Assembly (NCBI RefSeq): GCF_000716445.1
Contig: NZ_JNWK01000011.1
Coordinates: 92,939 to 156,938 of the forward strand
Direction of reading: 5' to 3'
Origin: Streptomyces wedmorensis
Lineage (GTDB): Bacteria > Actinomycetota > Actinomycetes > Streptomycetales > Streptomycetaceae
Length of the DNA: 64,000 bases
Below the pieces are notes generated by a model. That model did no database searches. It saw only the letters and a list, made by a program, of their open reading frames with translations, and was not told the origin of the DNA. Shown here one piece after another: positions 39,636 to 48,721 of the stretch. Within the stretch, counting starts at the first letter, position 1; the number at the start of each line of letters is the position of its first letter. The position numbers were made by a program, and so were the translations under genes.

Positions 39636-41954
39636 TCAGGCGACCGCGACCGAACGCCTCTTGGAGACCCGCACCGCGGCGACGATCACGACGACCGCGA
39701 CCGCCGCCACCGCCGCCCGCAGTCCGGCGCTCGCGTCGTCGCCGTATCCGAACCGTACGACCGCGGGGGCGATCAGCAGCGCGACCAGGTTCATCACCTT
39801 CAGGAGCGGGTTGATCGCCGGGCCCGCCGTGTCCTTGAACGGGTCGCCGACCGTGTCCCCGATGACGGTCGCCGCGTGTGCCTCGCTGCCCTTGCCGCCG
39901 TGGTTGCCGTCCTCGACGAGCTTCTTCGCGTTGTCCCACGCGCCACCGGAGTTGGCGAGGAAGACCGCCATCAGCGCACCGGTGCCGATCGCGCCGGCGA
40001 GGTACGCGCCGAGCGGGCCGACGCCGAGCGCGAAGCCGACCGCGATCGGGGCCATCACGGCGAGCAGCCCGGGCGTGGCGAGTTCGCGCAGCGCGTCCCT
40101 GGTGCAGATGTCGACGACGCGCCCGTACTCCGGCTTCTCGGTGAAGTCCATGATCCCGGGGTGCTCGCGGAACTGCCGCCGCACCTCGTACACCACCGAT
40201 CCCGCCGACCGGGACACCGCGTTGATCGCCAGCCCCGAGAAGAGGAAGACGACGGCCGCGCCGAGGATGAGACCGAAGAGGTTGTTGGGCTGCGAGATGT
40301 CCATGGAGAGGGTCAGCGCGTCCGCCTTCCCGCCGAAGTCCCCGACGTCGGCGACCGAGGTCGCGATGGCGTCCCGGTACGAGCCGAACAGCGCCGAGGC
40401 CGCCAGGACGGCGGTGGCGATGGCGATGCCCTTGGTGATGGCCTTCGTCGTGTTGCCGACCGCGTCCAGCTCGGTGAGGACCTGCGCGCCCGCGCCCTCG
40501 ACGTCCCCGGACATCTCCGCGATGCCCTGCGCGTTGTCGGCGACCGGGCCGAAGGTGTCCATGGCCACGATCACGCCGACGGTGGTGAGCAGCCCCGTCC
40601 CGGCGAGCGCCACCGCGAACAGCGCCAGCATGATCGACGCGCCGCCGAGCAGGAACGCGCCGTACACGGTGAGCCCGATGAGCAGCGCCGTGTAGACCGC
40701 GGACTCCATGCCGAGGGCGACGCCCGCGAGGACGACGGTCGCGGGCCCGGTGAGCGAGGACTTGCCGACGTCCCTGACCGGCCGCCGGCTCGTCTCGGTG
40801 AAGTAGCCGGTGAGCTGCTGGATGAGCGCGGCGAGGACGATCCCGAGAGCCACGGCGACCAGGGCGAGGACCCGCGGATCGCCGCCGTGGTCGGGGATGC
40901 CCGGCTCGGTGACGCCCTTGAGGTCGGCGTACGAGGACGGGAGGTACGTGAAGGCGGCGACGGCGACCAGCGCCAGCGAGACCACCGCCGAGACGAGGAA
41001 GCCCCGGTTGATCGCGCTCATGCCGCTGCGGTCCGACCGCCGGGGAGAGACCGCGAAGATGCCGATCACCGCGGTGACCACGCCGATCGCCGGGACGATC
41101 AGGGGGAACGCGAGGCCGTGGTCGCCGAAGGCCGCCTTGCCGAGGATGAGCGCGGCGACCAGGGTCACGGCGTACGACTCGAAGAGGTCGGCCGCCATGC
41201 CCGCGCAGTCGCCGACGTTGTCGCCCACGTTGTCGGCGATGGTGGCGGCGTTGCGCGGGTCGTCCTCCGGAATGCCCTGCTCGACCTTGCCGACCAGGTC
41301 GGCGCCGACGTCGGCGGCCTTGGTGAAGATGCCGCCGCCCACCCTCATGAACATGGCGATGAGCGCGGCCCCCAGTCCGAAGCCCTCCAGGACCTTCGGC
41401 GCGTCGGCCGCGTAGACGAGGACGACGCAGGCGGCCCCGAGCAGGCCGAGGCCGACGGTGCACATGCCGACGACCCCGCCCGTGCGGAACGCGATCCGGG
41501 TGGCCCGGTGCGCGACCTCGGCCCGGTCCTTCTCGGGTTCGCCGGGCGCCGGAGTGGCCTCCCTGGCCGCCGCCGCGACCCGCACGTTGGCCCGTACGGC
41601 GAGCCGCATGCCGATGTACCCGGTGACCGCCGAGAACAGCGCCCCGACCAGGAAGAACAGGGACCGGCCGGCCCGCTGGGACCAGTTGTCCGCGGGCAAC
41701 AGCATCAGCAGGAAGAACACGGCGGCCGCGAAGACGGCCACGGTCCGCAGCTGTCGCGCGAGGTAGGCGTTCGCCCCCTCCTGGACGGCGGCGGCGATCT
41801 CCCTCATCCGCTCGGTGCCCTGACCGGCGGCGAGCACCTGACGGACGAGGAGCCGTGCGACGACGAGCGCGGCGAGGGCGACACCGGCCACGGCGATCAC
41901 GATCGTCCGGTTCCCGCTCGTGAGCACCGCGGCGGCGAGGGATGTGGGGTACAT
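39636..41954 (-). CDS. hppA: Membrane-bound proton-translocating pyrophosphatase
   Basis: A protein of 772 residues with about 16 membrane helices. It has the pyrophosphate-binding motif DVGADLVGKVE (near 215), a second acidic site with DNVGDNVGDCAGM, and a C-terminal DTVGDPFKDTAGP. At the position that separates K+-dependent from K+-independent enzymes it has GNTTKA (near 501) with Lys, which marks a K+-independent H+ pump. It couples hydrolysis of pyrophosphate to proton export across the membrane. ATG at 41954. Confidence 0.95.
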   Translation of the reverse strand: MYPTSLAAAVLTSGNRTIVIAVAGVALAALVVARLLVRQVLAAGQGTERMREIAAAVQEGANAYLARQLRTVAVFAAAVFFLLMLLPADNWSQRAGRSLFFLVGALFSAVTGYIGMRLAVRANVRVAAAAREATPAPGEPEKDRAEVAHRATRIAFRTGGVVGMCTVGLGLLGAACVVLVYAADAPKVLEGFGLGAALIAMFMRVGGGIFTKAADVGADLVGKVEQGIPEDDPRNAATIADNVGDNVGDCAGMAADLFESYAVTLVAALILGKAAFGDHGLAFPLIVPAIGVVTAVIGIFAVSPRRSDRSGMSAINRGFLVSAVVSLALVAVAAFTYLPSSYADLKGVTEPGIPDHGGDPRVLALVAVALGIVLAALIQQLTGYFTETSRRPVRDVGKSSLTGPATVVLAGVALGMESAVYTALLIGLTVYGAFLLGGASIMLALFAVALAGTGLLTTVGVIVAMDTFGPVADNAQGIAEMSGDVEGAGAQVLTELDAVGNTTKAITKGIAIATAVLAASALFGSYRDAIATSVADVGDFGGKADALTLSMDISQPNNLFGLILGAAVVFLFSGLAINAVSRSAGSVVYEVRRQFREHPGIMDFTEKPEYGRVVDICTRDALRELATPGLLAVMAPIAVGFALGVGPLGAYLAGAIGTGALMAVFLANSGGAWDNAKKLVEDGNHGGKGSEAHAATVIGDTVGDPFKDTAGPAINPLLKVMNLVALLIAPAVVRFGYGDDASAGLRAAVAAVAVVVIVAAVRVSKRRSVAVA

Positions 41955-42057
41955 GGGGACGGATCATAGGGAGACGAACCAGTACAGACGGGGACGTCGC
42001 AGAGGCACCACGCGAATGCACCCATCCGGCGCGGGGCGCTCCCGTACACCCGTCCAC

Positions 42058-42092
42058 GAAGAAGAGGCCCCGCGATGCGGGGCCTCTTCTTC
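42058..42092. terminator. Strong intrinsic terminator after the bldG/anti-sigma operon
   Basis: A perfect 16-bp stem (GAAGAAGAGGCCCCGC pairing with GCGGGGCCTCTTCTTC) with a 3-nt loop. On the minus strand the 3' arm ends in CTTCTTC, a modest U-rich tail. It separates the bldG operon from hppA. Confidence 0.88.
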
Positions 42093-42135
42093 ACTACGCG
42101 TCCGGATCTCCGCTTCAGGCGCGGGTCCCCGCCAG

Positions 42136-42289
42136 GTGCACGGGTCTCGGCCACGTGTACAGCGCTTTACTCCGTACAGCGCTTTACTCCGTACGGGGCT
42201 TTGCTCCGTACGGGGTCTCCGCCACATACGGGGCTCTCCGCCACGTGCGCGGGGCTTCGCTCCGTGTACGTGGCTTCGCTCCGTGTACG
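42136..42289. repeat. Eight degenerate 17-19-nt tandem repeats
   Basis: Units such as GTACGGGGCTTTGCTCC and GTGTACGTGGCTTCGCTCC start at 42136, 42155, 42174, 42191, 42208, 42226, 42245 and 42264, with a ninth partial unit at 42283 running up to the anti-sigma stop codon. Length varies from 17 to 19 nt and identity is partial. The array lies in the 3' untranslated region of the bldG operon. Confidence 0.85.
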
Positions 42290-42291
42290 GC

Positions 42292-42750
42292 TCAGGACAG
42301 GATGTCCGCCGGGCTCACCGGCCAGGTCATCCGGATGGTGCCGCCGTCCTCGCCGGCGCTCACCTCGACGTCGTCGACGAGCCCACGGATCACCGCGAGC
42401 CCCATCTCGTCCTCACCGTCGGCGTCGTCGAAGTCCTCGGCCGGAGCCGCGGAGCGCGCGCCGGGGACACCGGCCGCGTCGGCGGCCGCCACCCCCGCAC
42501 CCGGCACCTCGTCGCCGACCTCGATGGAGAACGTCTTCTCCTCCTCGGTCAGCACGACCCGGATGGGGGTCGTGACGCCGTTGCTGCGGTGCAGCCCGAC
42601 CGCACGGGAACACGCCTCACCGACGGCGAGACGCACCTCGTCGAGGACCGCCTCGTCCACGCCCGCCCGGCGCGCGACCGCGGCCGCCACCAGGCGGGCC
42701 GTACGGACGTGCTCGGGCTGAGCGCTGAAGCGGAGTTCAACGGTGGCCAT
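42292..42750 (-). CDS. RsbW-like anti-sigma factor kinase (BldG partner)
   Basis: A protein of 152 residues with a single HATPase_c_2 (GHKL) domain. The N box is LDEVRLAVGEACSRAV (about 36-51) and the G box region is MGLAVIRGLVDDVEV. A 35-residue acidic/Ala-rich loop (GAGVAAADAAGVPGARSAAP and following) is inserted before the ATP lid. It lies 15 bp downstream of bldG and corresponds to SCO3548 of S. coelicolor, reported to interact with BldG. It probably phosphorylates BldG and binds sigma factors. Confidence 0.9.
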   Translation of the reverse strand: MATVELRFSAQPEHVRTARLVAAAVARRAGVDEAVLDEVRLAVGEACSRAVGLHRSNGVTTPIRVVLTEEEKTFSIEVGDEVPGAGVAAADAAGVPGARSAAPAEDFDDADGEDEMGLAVIRGLVDDVEVSAGEDGGTIRMTWPVSPADILS

Positions 42751-42765
42751 GCGAACCCCCTGGGC

Positions 42766-43119
42766 TCAGTCGACGGCGTTGACGGCCTCGTCGACCGAGG
42801 TGTGGATCGGGAACACCTTGGTGAGGCCCGTGATCCGGAAAATCTTGAGAATGCGCTCCTGGTTGCAGACGAGACGGAGCGAGCCCTCGTGTGCGCGAAC
42901 GCGCTTCAGGCCACCGACGAGCACACCGAGGCCGGTGGAGTCGAGGAAGTCCACGCCCTCCATGTCGACGACCAGGTGGTAGCTGCCGTCGTTCACCAAC
43001 TCGACCAACTGCTCGCGCAGCTTGGGCGCGGTATACACATCAATCTCGCCACCGACCTCGACGACCGTACGGTCGCCACCAGCGCCGGACACATTGCGAG
43101 TCGACAGGGACAGGTCCAC
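42766..43119 (-). CDS. bldG: Anti-sigma factor antagonist BldG (STAS domain)
   Basis: A protein of 117 residues, a single STAS domain with the phosphorylation motif [10 protein letters not shown], where S61 is the expected phospho-acceptor. The sequence is close to S. coelicolor BldG but has a few extra residues near the N-terminus (NVSGAGG), shifting the serine from position 57. Unphosphorylated, it sequesters anti-sigma factors and frees sigma factors for development, antibiotic production and osmotic stress. It is divergent from the helicase gene with an 80-bp promoter gap. Confidence 0.95.
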   Translation of the reverse strand: MDLSLSTRNVSGAGGDRTVVEVGGEIDVYTAPKLREQLVELVNDGSYHLVVDMEGVDFLDSTGLGVLVGGLKRVRAHEGSLRLVCNQERILKIFRITGLTKVFPIHTSVDEAVNAVD

Positions 43120-43199
43120 GGATCCTCCAGCACCTTGCTATCGGGCGATCGCCCCCTCGGGCCTCCCGGGCGGAGCCAGGGAACTGATCGCCAGCCGCG

Positions 43200-45845
43200 A
43201 TGGCATTCAATCACTTACCAGCAGCCATGCACGACGCCTTGGAAGCATTGTCCGTCATGGCAGTGACACACTCGATGCCGATGGCCAAGAATCAGCGCCC
43301 CAGTCGACCGGCCGGGGACACGGGCAGTCGCCCCTCCCCCGGCGTGGTCCTCGACCGGCTCGCCGCGGGCGAGAGCCGGTCTTCGCGCATCACCCATACG
43401 GAGCACATGCCCGCCCGGGAGGGCCGTCATGCCGTCTGGCCGCACCGGATCCGGCCGGAGGTGATCGCGGCGATCCAGGAGGCCGGAATCGAGCACCCCT
43501 GGGCCCATCAGGCGGAGGCCGCCGAGCACGCCCTGGACGGCGAGTCCGTGGTGATCGCCACGGGAACCGCCTCGGGCAAGTCGCTCGCCTACCTCGCCCC
43601 GGTACTCACCACCCTCCTGGACGGCTCCGAGGCCGCCAACGGACGCGGGGCCACCGCCCTCTACCTCTCGCCCACCAAGGCCCTCGCCGCCGACCAGCGG
43701 CGCGCCGTACGGGAACTGGCCGCCCCGCTCGGCAACCGGATCCGCCCCGCCGTCTACGACGGCGACACGCCGGTCGAGGAACGCGAATGGGTCCGCCAGT
43801 ACGCGAACTACGTGCTGACCAACCCCGACATGCTGCACCGGGGCATACTCCCCTCCCACCCCAGGTGGTCCTCCTTCCTGCGCGCCCTGCGCTACGTCGT
43901 GATCGACGAGTGCCACACCTACCGGGGCGTCTTCGGCTCCCACGTCGCCCAGGTGCTGCGACGACTGCGCCGGATCTGCGCCCGGTACGGCTCCGAACCG
44001 GTCTTCCTCCTCGCCTCCGCCACCTCCGCCGACCCCGCCGTGGCCGCCGGCCGCCTCACCGGCCTGCCCATCACCGAGGTCTCCGACGACGCCTCCCCGC
44101 GCGGCGAGCTGGTCTTCGCCCTGTGGGAGCCGCCGCTGACCGAGCTGCACGGCGAGCGCGGCGCGCCGGTGCGGCGCACCGCCACCGCCGAGACCGCGGA
44201 CCTGCTCACCGATCTCACCCGCCAGGGCGTCCGCTCGGTCGCCTTCGTACGCTCCCGGCGCGGCGCCGAACTGATCTCGGTGATCGCCCAGGAACGACTG
44301 GCCGAAACCGACCGCGCCCTGGCCCGCCGGGTCGCCGCCTACCGGGGCGGCTACCTCCCCGAGGAACGGCGCGCCCTGGAGAAGGCCCTGCACTCCGGCG
44401 AGCTCCTCGGCCTGGCCGCCACGACCGCCCTGGAGCTGGGCGTGGACGTCTCCGGCCTGGACGCGGTCGTGATCGCCGGCTACCCGGGCACCCGGGCCTC
44501 CCTGTGGCAGCAGGCGGGCCGCGCCGGCCGCTCGGGCGAAGGCGCCCTCGCCGTCATGGTCGCCCGCGACGACCCGCTGGACACCTTCCTGGTCCACCAC
44601 CCGGAGGCGATCTTCGACCAGCCGGTCGAGTCGACCGTCCTGGACCCCGACAACCCCTACGTCCTCGCCCCCCATCTCTGCGCCGCCGCCGCCGAACTCC
44701 CCCTGACGGAAACGGACCTGACGCTCTTCGGCCCGGCCGTCCCCGGCCTGCTGCCCCAGCTGGAAGGGGCCGGGCTGCTCCGCCGCCGCGCCACCGGCTG
44801 GTACTGGACCCGCCGTGAGCGGGCCGCCGACCTCACCGACATCCGGGGCGGCGGCGGCAGCCCCGTCCGGATCGTCGAGGCGGGCACCGGCCGGCTGCTC
44901 GGCACGGTCGACGAGGCCGCCTCCCACACCGCCGTCCACGAGGGCGCCGTCCACCTCCACCAGGGCCGCACCTACCTGGTGCGGGAGCTCGACCTCGAGG
45001 ACTCCGTGGCCCTCGTCGAGGAGGCCGTCCCCCCGTACTCCACCACCGCTCGCGACACCACCTCCATCACCGTCCTCGAGACCGACACCGAGATCCCCTG
45101 GGGAGCCGGCCGCCTCTGCTACGGCTCCGTCGAGGTCACCAACCAGGTCGTCTCCTTCCTGCGCCGCCGGCTGATCACGGGCGAGGTCCTCGGCGAGACC
45201 AAGCTCGACCTGCCGCCCCGCACCCTGCGCACCCGGGCCGTGTGGTGGACGGTCACCGAGGACCAGCTCGACGCCGCCCGGATCACCCCGGAGATCCTCG
45301 GCGGGGCCCTCCACGCCGCCGAGCACGCCTCCATCGGCATGCTGCCGCTCTTCGCGACCTGCGACCGCTGGGACATCGGCGGCGTCTCCGTCCCGCTCCA
45401 TCCCGACACCCTGCTGCCCACCGTCTTCGTGTACGACGGCCACCCGGGCGGCGCGGGCTTCGCCGAGCGCGCCTTCCACACGGCCCGCGCCTGGCTGACC
45501 GCCACCCGCGAGGCCATCGCCTCCTGCGAGTGCGAGGCGGGCTGCCCCTCCTGCATCCAGTCCCCCAAATGCGGCAACGGCAACGACCCCCTCCACAAAC
45601 GCGGCGCCCTCCGCCTCCTCACGGAACTCCTGCGCGCGACCCCGGAAACCCCACCGGAGGCCCCTCAGGCGGTCTCCCCCCAGGAGGAGGCCCCTCAGCC
45701 CGCCCGCCCGACGGAGGAGGATCCCTCGGCGGCATCTCCGCCGGGCGAGGCTCCCCCAACGGTTCCCCCGACCACGGAGGCACCCCAGGCCGCGCCTCCC
45801 ACGGAACAGGCTCCTGCTCCGGACCCGGGCCCGCCCGCGCCCTGA
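43200..45845 (+). CDS. DEAD/DEAH-box helicase, MrfA/YprA type with DUF1998
   Basis: A protein of 881 residues, superfamily 2 helicase. Motif I is ATGTASGKS (about 120-128), motif II is DECH in [11 protein letters not shown] (near 236), and motif VI lies in [10 protein letters not shown]. The C-terminal DUF1998-like domain holds a four-Cys cluster [20 protein letters not shown] (near 777-796). In B. subtilis MrfA this cluster binds zinc in a helicase that repairs mitomycin-type damage. The last 75 residues are a Pro/Glu/Ala tail encoded opposite the tadG-like gene. The start is uncertain; several in-frame ATGs occur within the first 28 codons. Confidence 0.88.
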   Translation: MAFNHLPAAMHDALEALSVMAVTHSMPMAKNQRPSRPAGDTGSRPSPGVVLDRLAAGESRSSRITHTEHMPAREGRHAVWPHRIRPEVIAAIQEAGIEHPWAHQAEAAEHALDGESVVIATGTASGKSLAYLAPVLTTLLDGSEAANGRGATALYLSPTKALAADQRRAVRELAAPLGNRIRPAVYDGDTPVEEREWVRQYANYVLTNPDMLHRGILPSHPRWSSFLRALRYVVIDECHTYRGVFGSHVAQVLRRLRRICARYGSEPVFLLASATSADPAVAAGRLTGLPITEVSDDASPRGELVFALWEPPLTELHGERGAPVRRTATAETADLLTDLTRQGVRSVAFVRSRRGAELISVIAQERLAETDRALARRVAAYRGGYLPEERRALEKALHSGELLGLAATTALELGVDVSGLDAVVIAGYPGTRASLWQQAGRAGRSGEGALAVMVARDDPLDTFLVHHPEAIFDQPVESTVLDPDNPYVLAPHLCAAAAELPLTETDLTLFGPAVPGLLPQLEGAGLLRRRATGWYWTRRERAADLTDIRGGGGSPVRIVEAGTGRLLGTVDEAASHTAVHEGAVHLHQGRTYLVRELDLEDSVALVEEAVPPYSTTARDTTSITVLETDTEIPWGAGRLCYGSVEVTNQVVSFLRRRLITGEVLGETKLDLPPRTLRTRAVWWTVTEDQLDAARITPEILGGALHAAEHASIGMLPLFATCDRWDIGGVSVPLHPDTLLPTVFVYDGHPGGAGFAERAFHTARAWLTATREAIASCECEAGCPSCIQSPKCGNGNDPLHKRGALRLLTELLRATPETPPEAPQAVSPQEEAPQPARPTEEDPSAASPPGEAPPTVPPTTEAPQAAPPTEQAPAPDPGPPAP

Positions 45846-46287
45846 CCTCCGGCCGGTACGGGCCGCGTACGACCCGGGCGGTCACCTCGGCGACCTCGCC
45901 CCGCACCGCGCAGCCCGCCAGCTCGGCGCCCTGCGCGGCCGCCACCCGTGACGCGGCGGCACAGGCCTCGACCTCGCCCCACAGGGCCCGGTCCGCGGCG
46001 GCGAGCGCGGCCAGATCGGCCGCGCCACCGGCCCGATGTCTGGCCGCCACCGCCTGCCCGAGCGCCAGCACCGCCCCGAACACCACACACAACACACACG
46101 CCCCGAACGCCACCCAAACGGTCGCCGCACCCCGATCCCGCGAACCACTCCGGCCCTGTGATCCACTCTGGCCTTTTGTGCCACTTTGGTCCCTCGAACC
46201 ACTCCGGTCCCATGAACCACTCCGGTCCCTCAGTTCCCCCGGGCTCCGGCCGGCGTCCCCCTCCGGCAGCCGGCCGGTCTTCGTCAC
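45619..46287 (-). CDS. TadG/TadE-like membrane protein (Rv3654c family)
   Basis: A protein of 222 residues. GTG at 46287 has GGAGG six bases upstream and overlaps the TadE-like stop by GTGA. The N-terminus has a Ser/Arg/Gly hexapeptide repeat (about 20-48). It is followed by [52 protein letters not shown] in positions about 49-100, a single helix and the typical 'helicase/secretion neighbourhood TadE-like' signature. The C-terminus is Pro/Gly-rich and is encoded over 227 bp antisense to the helicase 3' end. It is the last gene of the tad operon and probably a minor pseudopilin. Confidence 0.8.
   Translation of the reverse strand: MTKTGRLPEGDAGRSPGELRDRSGSWDRSGSRDQSGTKGQSGSQGRSGSRDRGAATVWVAFGACVLCVVFGAVLALGQAVAARHRAGGAADLAALAAADRALWGEVEACAAASRVAAAQGAELAGCAVRGEVAEVTARVVRGPYRPEVRARAGPGPEQEPVPWEARPGVPPWSGEPLGEPRPAEMPPRDPPPSGGRAEGPPPGGRPPEGPPVGFPGSRAGVP
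46142..46231. repeat. 18-bp tandem repeat in the tadG-like gene
   Basis: Five contiguous units of the type GAACCACTCCGGTCCCAT occur (46142, 46160, 46178, 46196, 46214), with the third most diverged. On the minus strand they encode a six-residue repeat such as DRSGSR/GQSGSQ in the cytoplasmic N-terminus of the protein. Confidence 0.9.
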
Positions 46288-46700
46288 GGTGGGCCTCCGA
46301 CGGGCGGACCGGCACTCGCCGGGTCTCCGGCTGACGGACCGCCGCTCGTCGGGGGCGCGCCGGGCGTGTCCTCCGCGAGGGCTGCCGCGTCCGCGCGCAG
46401 GGTGAGGCCCATGCCGCGGGGGCCGGGGGCCGCCGCCTCCACCGTCACGCGCCACAGTTCCCCGGAGCGCGTCACCGCCACCCGGGCGCCCTGGGGTGCG
46501 GCGGCCCGGGCGGCCGCCTCGGCGGAGGACACCGGTTCGGAGCGGGCCGCGACCCGTGCCCCGGCCCGTGCCGCGTCCACGCACCGGATCTGCGCGGCCG
46601 CGGCGGCCAGCGCCCAGAGCAGGGTGATGGTGAAGAGCGCGAGGACCGGCAGGACCATCGCCGCCTCCACGGTCACGAAACCCCGGTCAGAACGGCGCAT
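46284..46700 (-). CDS. TadE-like pseudopilin
   Basis: A protein of 138 residues starting [20 protein letters not shown], with the prepilin-like G-F-V-T-V-E processing motif (cleavage after G7, E12 at mature +5) followed by a long hydrophobic helix. This is the TadE pattern. The C-terminus is Ala/Pro/Gly-rich. It overlaps the preceding pilin gene by 14 bp and the next gene by 4 bp. Confidence 0.85.
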   Translation of the reverse strand: MRRSDRGFVTVEAAMVLPVLALFTITLLWALAAAAAQIRCVDAARAGARVAARSEPVSSAEAAARAAAPQGARVAVTRSGELWRVTVEAAAPGPRGMGLTLRADAAALAEDTPGAPPTSGGPSAGDPASAGPPVGGPP

Positions 46701-46914
46701 CGAGGGCCTTCCCGATCACCGATTCCAACGCTCCGGAGACCGCTTCGCTGGTCACGATCTTGTACAGCACAGCCGCGAAGGCCGCCGCGGCGATCGTCCC
46801 CACCGCGTACTCGGACGTGGTCATCCCCGAGTCGCGGCGCACCGCCGACCTCCGGGCCCGCCACCAGCTCCGCACAGCCGCTGTCACCGACACCGCCGCC
46901 GCCTTGACCGTCAT
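46687..46914 (-). CDS. Flp-type pilin (DUF4244 family)
   Basis: A protein of 75 residues. A basic leader (VRSWWRARRSAVRRDSG) is followed by MTTSEYAVGTIAAAAFAAVL, where G/MTTSEYA resembles the Flp prepilin processing site (Glu at +5) and the hydrophobic helix of a pilin. DUF4244 proteins occupy this place in actinobacterial tad loci. ATG at 46914 has GAGGAGG upstream. It is probably the major Flp subunit. The 155-bp gap upstream has no further gene. Confidence 0.83.
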   Translation of the reverse strand: MTVKAAAVSVTAAVRSWWRARRSAVRRDSGMTTSEYAVGTIAAAAFAAVLYKIVTSEAVSGALESVIGKALDAPF

Positions 46915-47069
46915 CCCTGCCTCCTCATCCCGTCCTGCCTGCCCTGTCGCCTTGCTCTGTCGTGCCATGCCTGTCCGTCCCGCCTGCCTTGCCTGTGACA
47001 GCCGTCGTGTCCGCCGTATCTGCCGTATCTGCTGTGTGTGCCGTGCCGCGGCCCCGCTCCCCGCGCCCT

Positions 47070-47834
47070 TCATCCGTCGAGCAGTCCCGTCGCCAGTCCG
47101 ATCACCACCGGGGCCACTCCGACCGCAAGGAAGGCGGGCAGGAAGCAGAGGCCCACGGGGGCGCTGATCAGGACCTGGGCGCGGCGGGCCCGGGTCTCCG
47201 CCGAGCGGGCGCGGGCCGCGCGCAGGGCGGTCGCGTGCCGGGCGACGGCCTCCGCGGCGGGCGCGCCCGAGGAACCGGCCCGTTCCATGCAGCGGGCGAG
47301 TCCCGTGGCGCCCGGCAGCGCGCCGAATCTTCGCCACACTTCGGCCGGTTCGCCGCCGAGGCGCAGTTCGGCGGCCGTGCGGGTCAGCCGTTCGCCGAGG
47401 GGGCCGCCGAGTGACCGGCCGACGGCTTCCGCCGCTTCCCCGGGCCCGGCTCCGGAGGCCGCGCAGGCCGCCAACAGGTCGGCGGCGAGCGGAAGGTGAC
47501 GCGCCGACTCGTCGTCGTCGTCGGAGGGTGCCGAGGCGCGCTTCGCGGATCCCTGCCGCAGTCCGGCGGCCACCAGGACGCCGGCGCAGAGGCCGCCGAC
47601 CGTGCCGAACAGCGCCCAGCCGAGGCCGACCGCCGCGAGCGGTGCCAGCGCGCACGCCAGCCACGGCGGAGGCCCGGCCCGGGCCCGCCGGGCCGGTGGC
47701 GCCGGTTCCGGGAACAGGCTCCGCAGCCTCCTTCGCGTCCCCCGTGCCCGCCGGCCACAGACCAGCGCCCAGAGGGCCTTCGCCGTCCCGTAGATCACCA
47801 GGGCGAGGAGCGCCCCCAGTTGAAGTCCGGCCAT
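47070..47834 (-). CDS. tadC: TadC-like type II secretion F-domain protein
   Basis: A protein of 254 residues. An N-terminal membrane helix (about 3-20) and a central pair are followed by a T2SSF domain (LPLAADLLAACAASGAGPGEA ... FGALPGATGLARCMERAGSSGAPAAEAV) and two C-terminal helices. It starts in a TGATG junction with the TadB-like stop. With TadB it forms the inner-membrane platform of the pilus machine. Confidence 0.87.
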   Translation of the reverse strand: MAGLQLGALLALVIYGTAKALWALVCGRRARGTRRRLRSLFPEPAPPARRARAGPPPWLACALAPLAAVGLGWALFGTVGGLCAGVLVAAGLRQGSAKRASAPSDDDDESARHLPLAADLLAACAASGAGPGEAAEAVGRSLGGPLGERLTRTAAELRLGGEPAEVWRRFGALPGATGLARCMERAGSSGAPAAEAVARHATALRAARARSAETRARRAQVLISAPVGLCFLPAFLAVGVAPVVIGLATGLLDG

Positions 47835-48721
47835 CACGGTCGCTCTCCTCCTCGTACGATCCGCGCGGCCCACCACAAGCCGACCGCCTCCAAGGCCCCG
47901 CCCACCACCAGACAGCCGAGTCCCGCGGGTGTGTGCAGCAGGACCCGCAGCGGGTCGGCGCCCAGCGCCGCGCCGAGGGCGAGGCCGGCCGCCGGGAGCA
48001 GCGCGAGGACCGCCACCGTCGCCCACGCACCGGCCAGTTCGGCCCGCAGGCGCTCCCGCTGCTCGCGGTGCTCGCGCAGGGCCGCCTCCAGGCGGTCGAG
48101 CCCGGCGGCCAGACCGGCGCCGCCGTCCACGGCCACCTGCCAGCAGGCCGCCATGCCGGCGAGACCGTCGGCGCCGTCCTGCCGGGCCGCCCTGCGGAGT
48201 GCCTCAGGCACGTCCCCGCCGAACCGGGCCGCCGCGAGCACGCCCGCCTCCTCGCTGCCCAGCGCACCCGTCTCCCGGGCCGCGAAGGACAGCGCCTGTG
48301 CCGGCTGCCATCCGGCCCGTAGTTCCCCGACGACCGCCCCGCACAGGGCCACCACTCGCTCGGCCCGCGCCTCGCGTTCCTTGCGGCGCCCGGCGGCACG
48401 CAGACGCCGTTCCACGACCGGCACCGCGACCGCTCCCACCACCAGGGGCAGCGGCGACTCACCGAGCAGTGCGAGGGCTCCCGCCGCCGGCAGGCACAGC
48501 CACGCGCGCCGTCCCCGGAGCACCGCCCACCAGCGGGCGGCCGCCGCGGGCCACGCCGAACCGTCATCGGTCCCACCGCCGCGTCCGTCGGAAGCGCCGG
48601 CCACGAGCAGCGCCCGGGCCCGGCCCGCCCCACGCCGCCGCTCGACGGCCCACCACACCGCGAGCACCGCGCAGAACACCGCCGCCCCTTGCGTGGCCTC
48701 CTGTACCGGCTGTCCCGCCAT
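47834..48721 (-). CDS. tadB: TadB-like type II secretion F-domain protein
   Basis: A protein of 295 residues. N-terminal hydrophobic segments are followed by a T2SSF domain (VVALCGAVVGELRAGWQPAQALSFAA ... AGMAACWQVAVDGGAGLAAGLDRLEAALREH) and two closing helices. It is a partner of the TadC-like protein. Both its junctions are single-base TGATG overlaps, so the operon is tightly coupled. Confidence 0.88.
   Translation of the reverse strand: MAGQPVQEATQGAAVFCAVLAVWWAVERRRGAGRARALLVAGASDGRGGGTDDGSAWPAAAARWWAVLRGRRAWLCLPAAGALALLGESPLPLVVGAVAVPVVERRLRAAGRRKEREARAERVVALCGAVVGELRAGWQPAQALSFAARETGALGSEEAGVLAAARFGGDVPEALRRAARQDGADGLAGMAACWQVAVDGGAGLAAGLDRLEAALREHREQRERLRAELAGAWATVAVLALLPAAGLALGAALGADPLRVLLHTPAGLGCLVVGGALEAVGLWWAARIVRGGERP

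Larger units (their letters stand above)
41955..42291. other. 337-bp intergenic region with terminator and degenerate tandem repeats
   Basis: This gap between the anti-sigma gene and hppA contains the 16-bp stem terminator at 42058-42092 and an eight-unit degenerate repeat at 42136-42289. No coding region is supported. The hppA promoter should lie between 41960 and 42058. Confidence 0.6.

Noticed and set aside
42136..42289. CRISPR array
   Set aside because: The 17-19-nt units are adjacent with no spacers, vary in length and sequence, and no cas genes are present.
46142..46231. CRISPR or VNTR outside genes
   Set aside because: The 18-bp units are contiguous and in frame within the tadG-like coding sequence.
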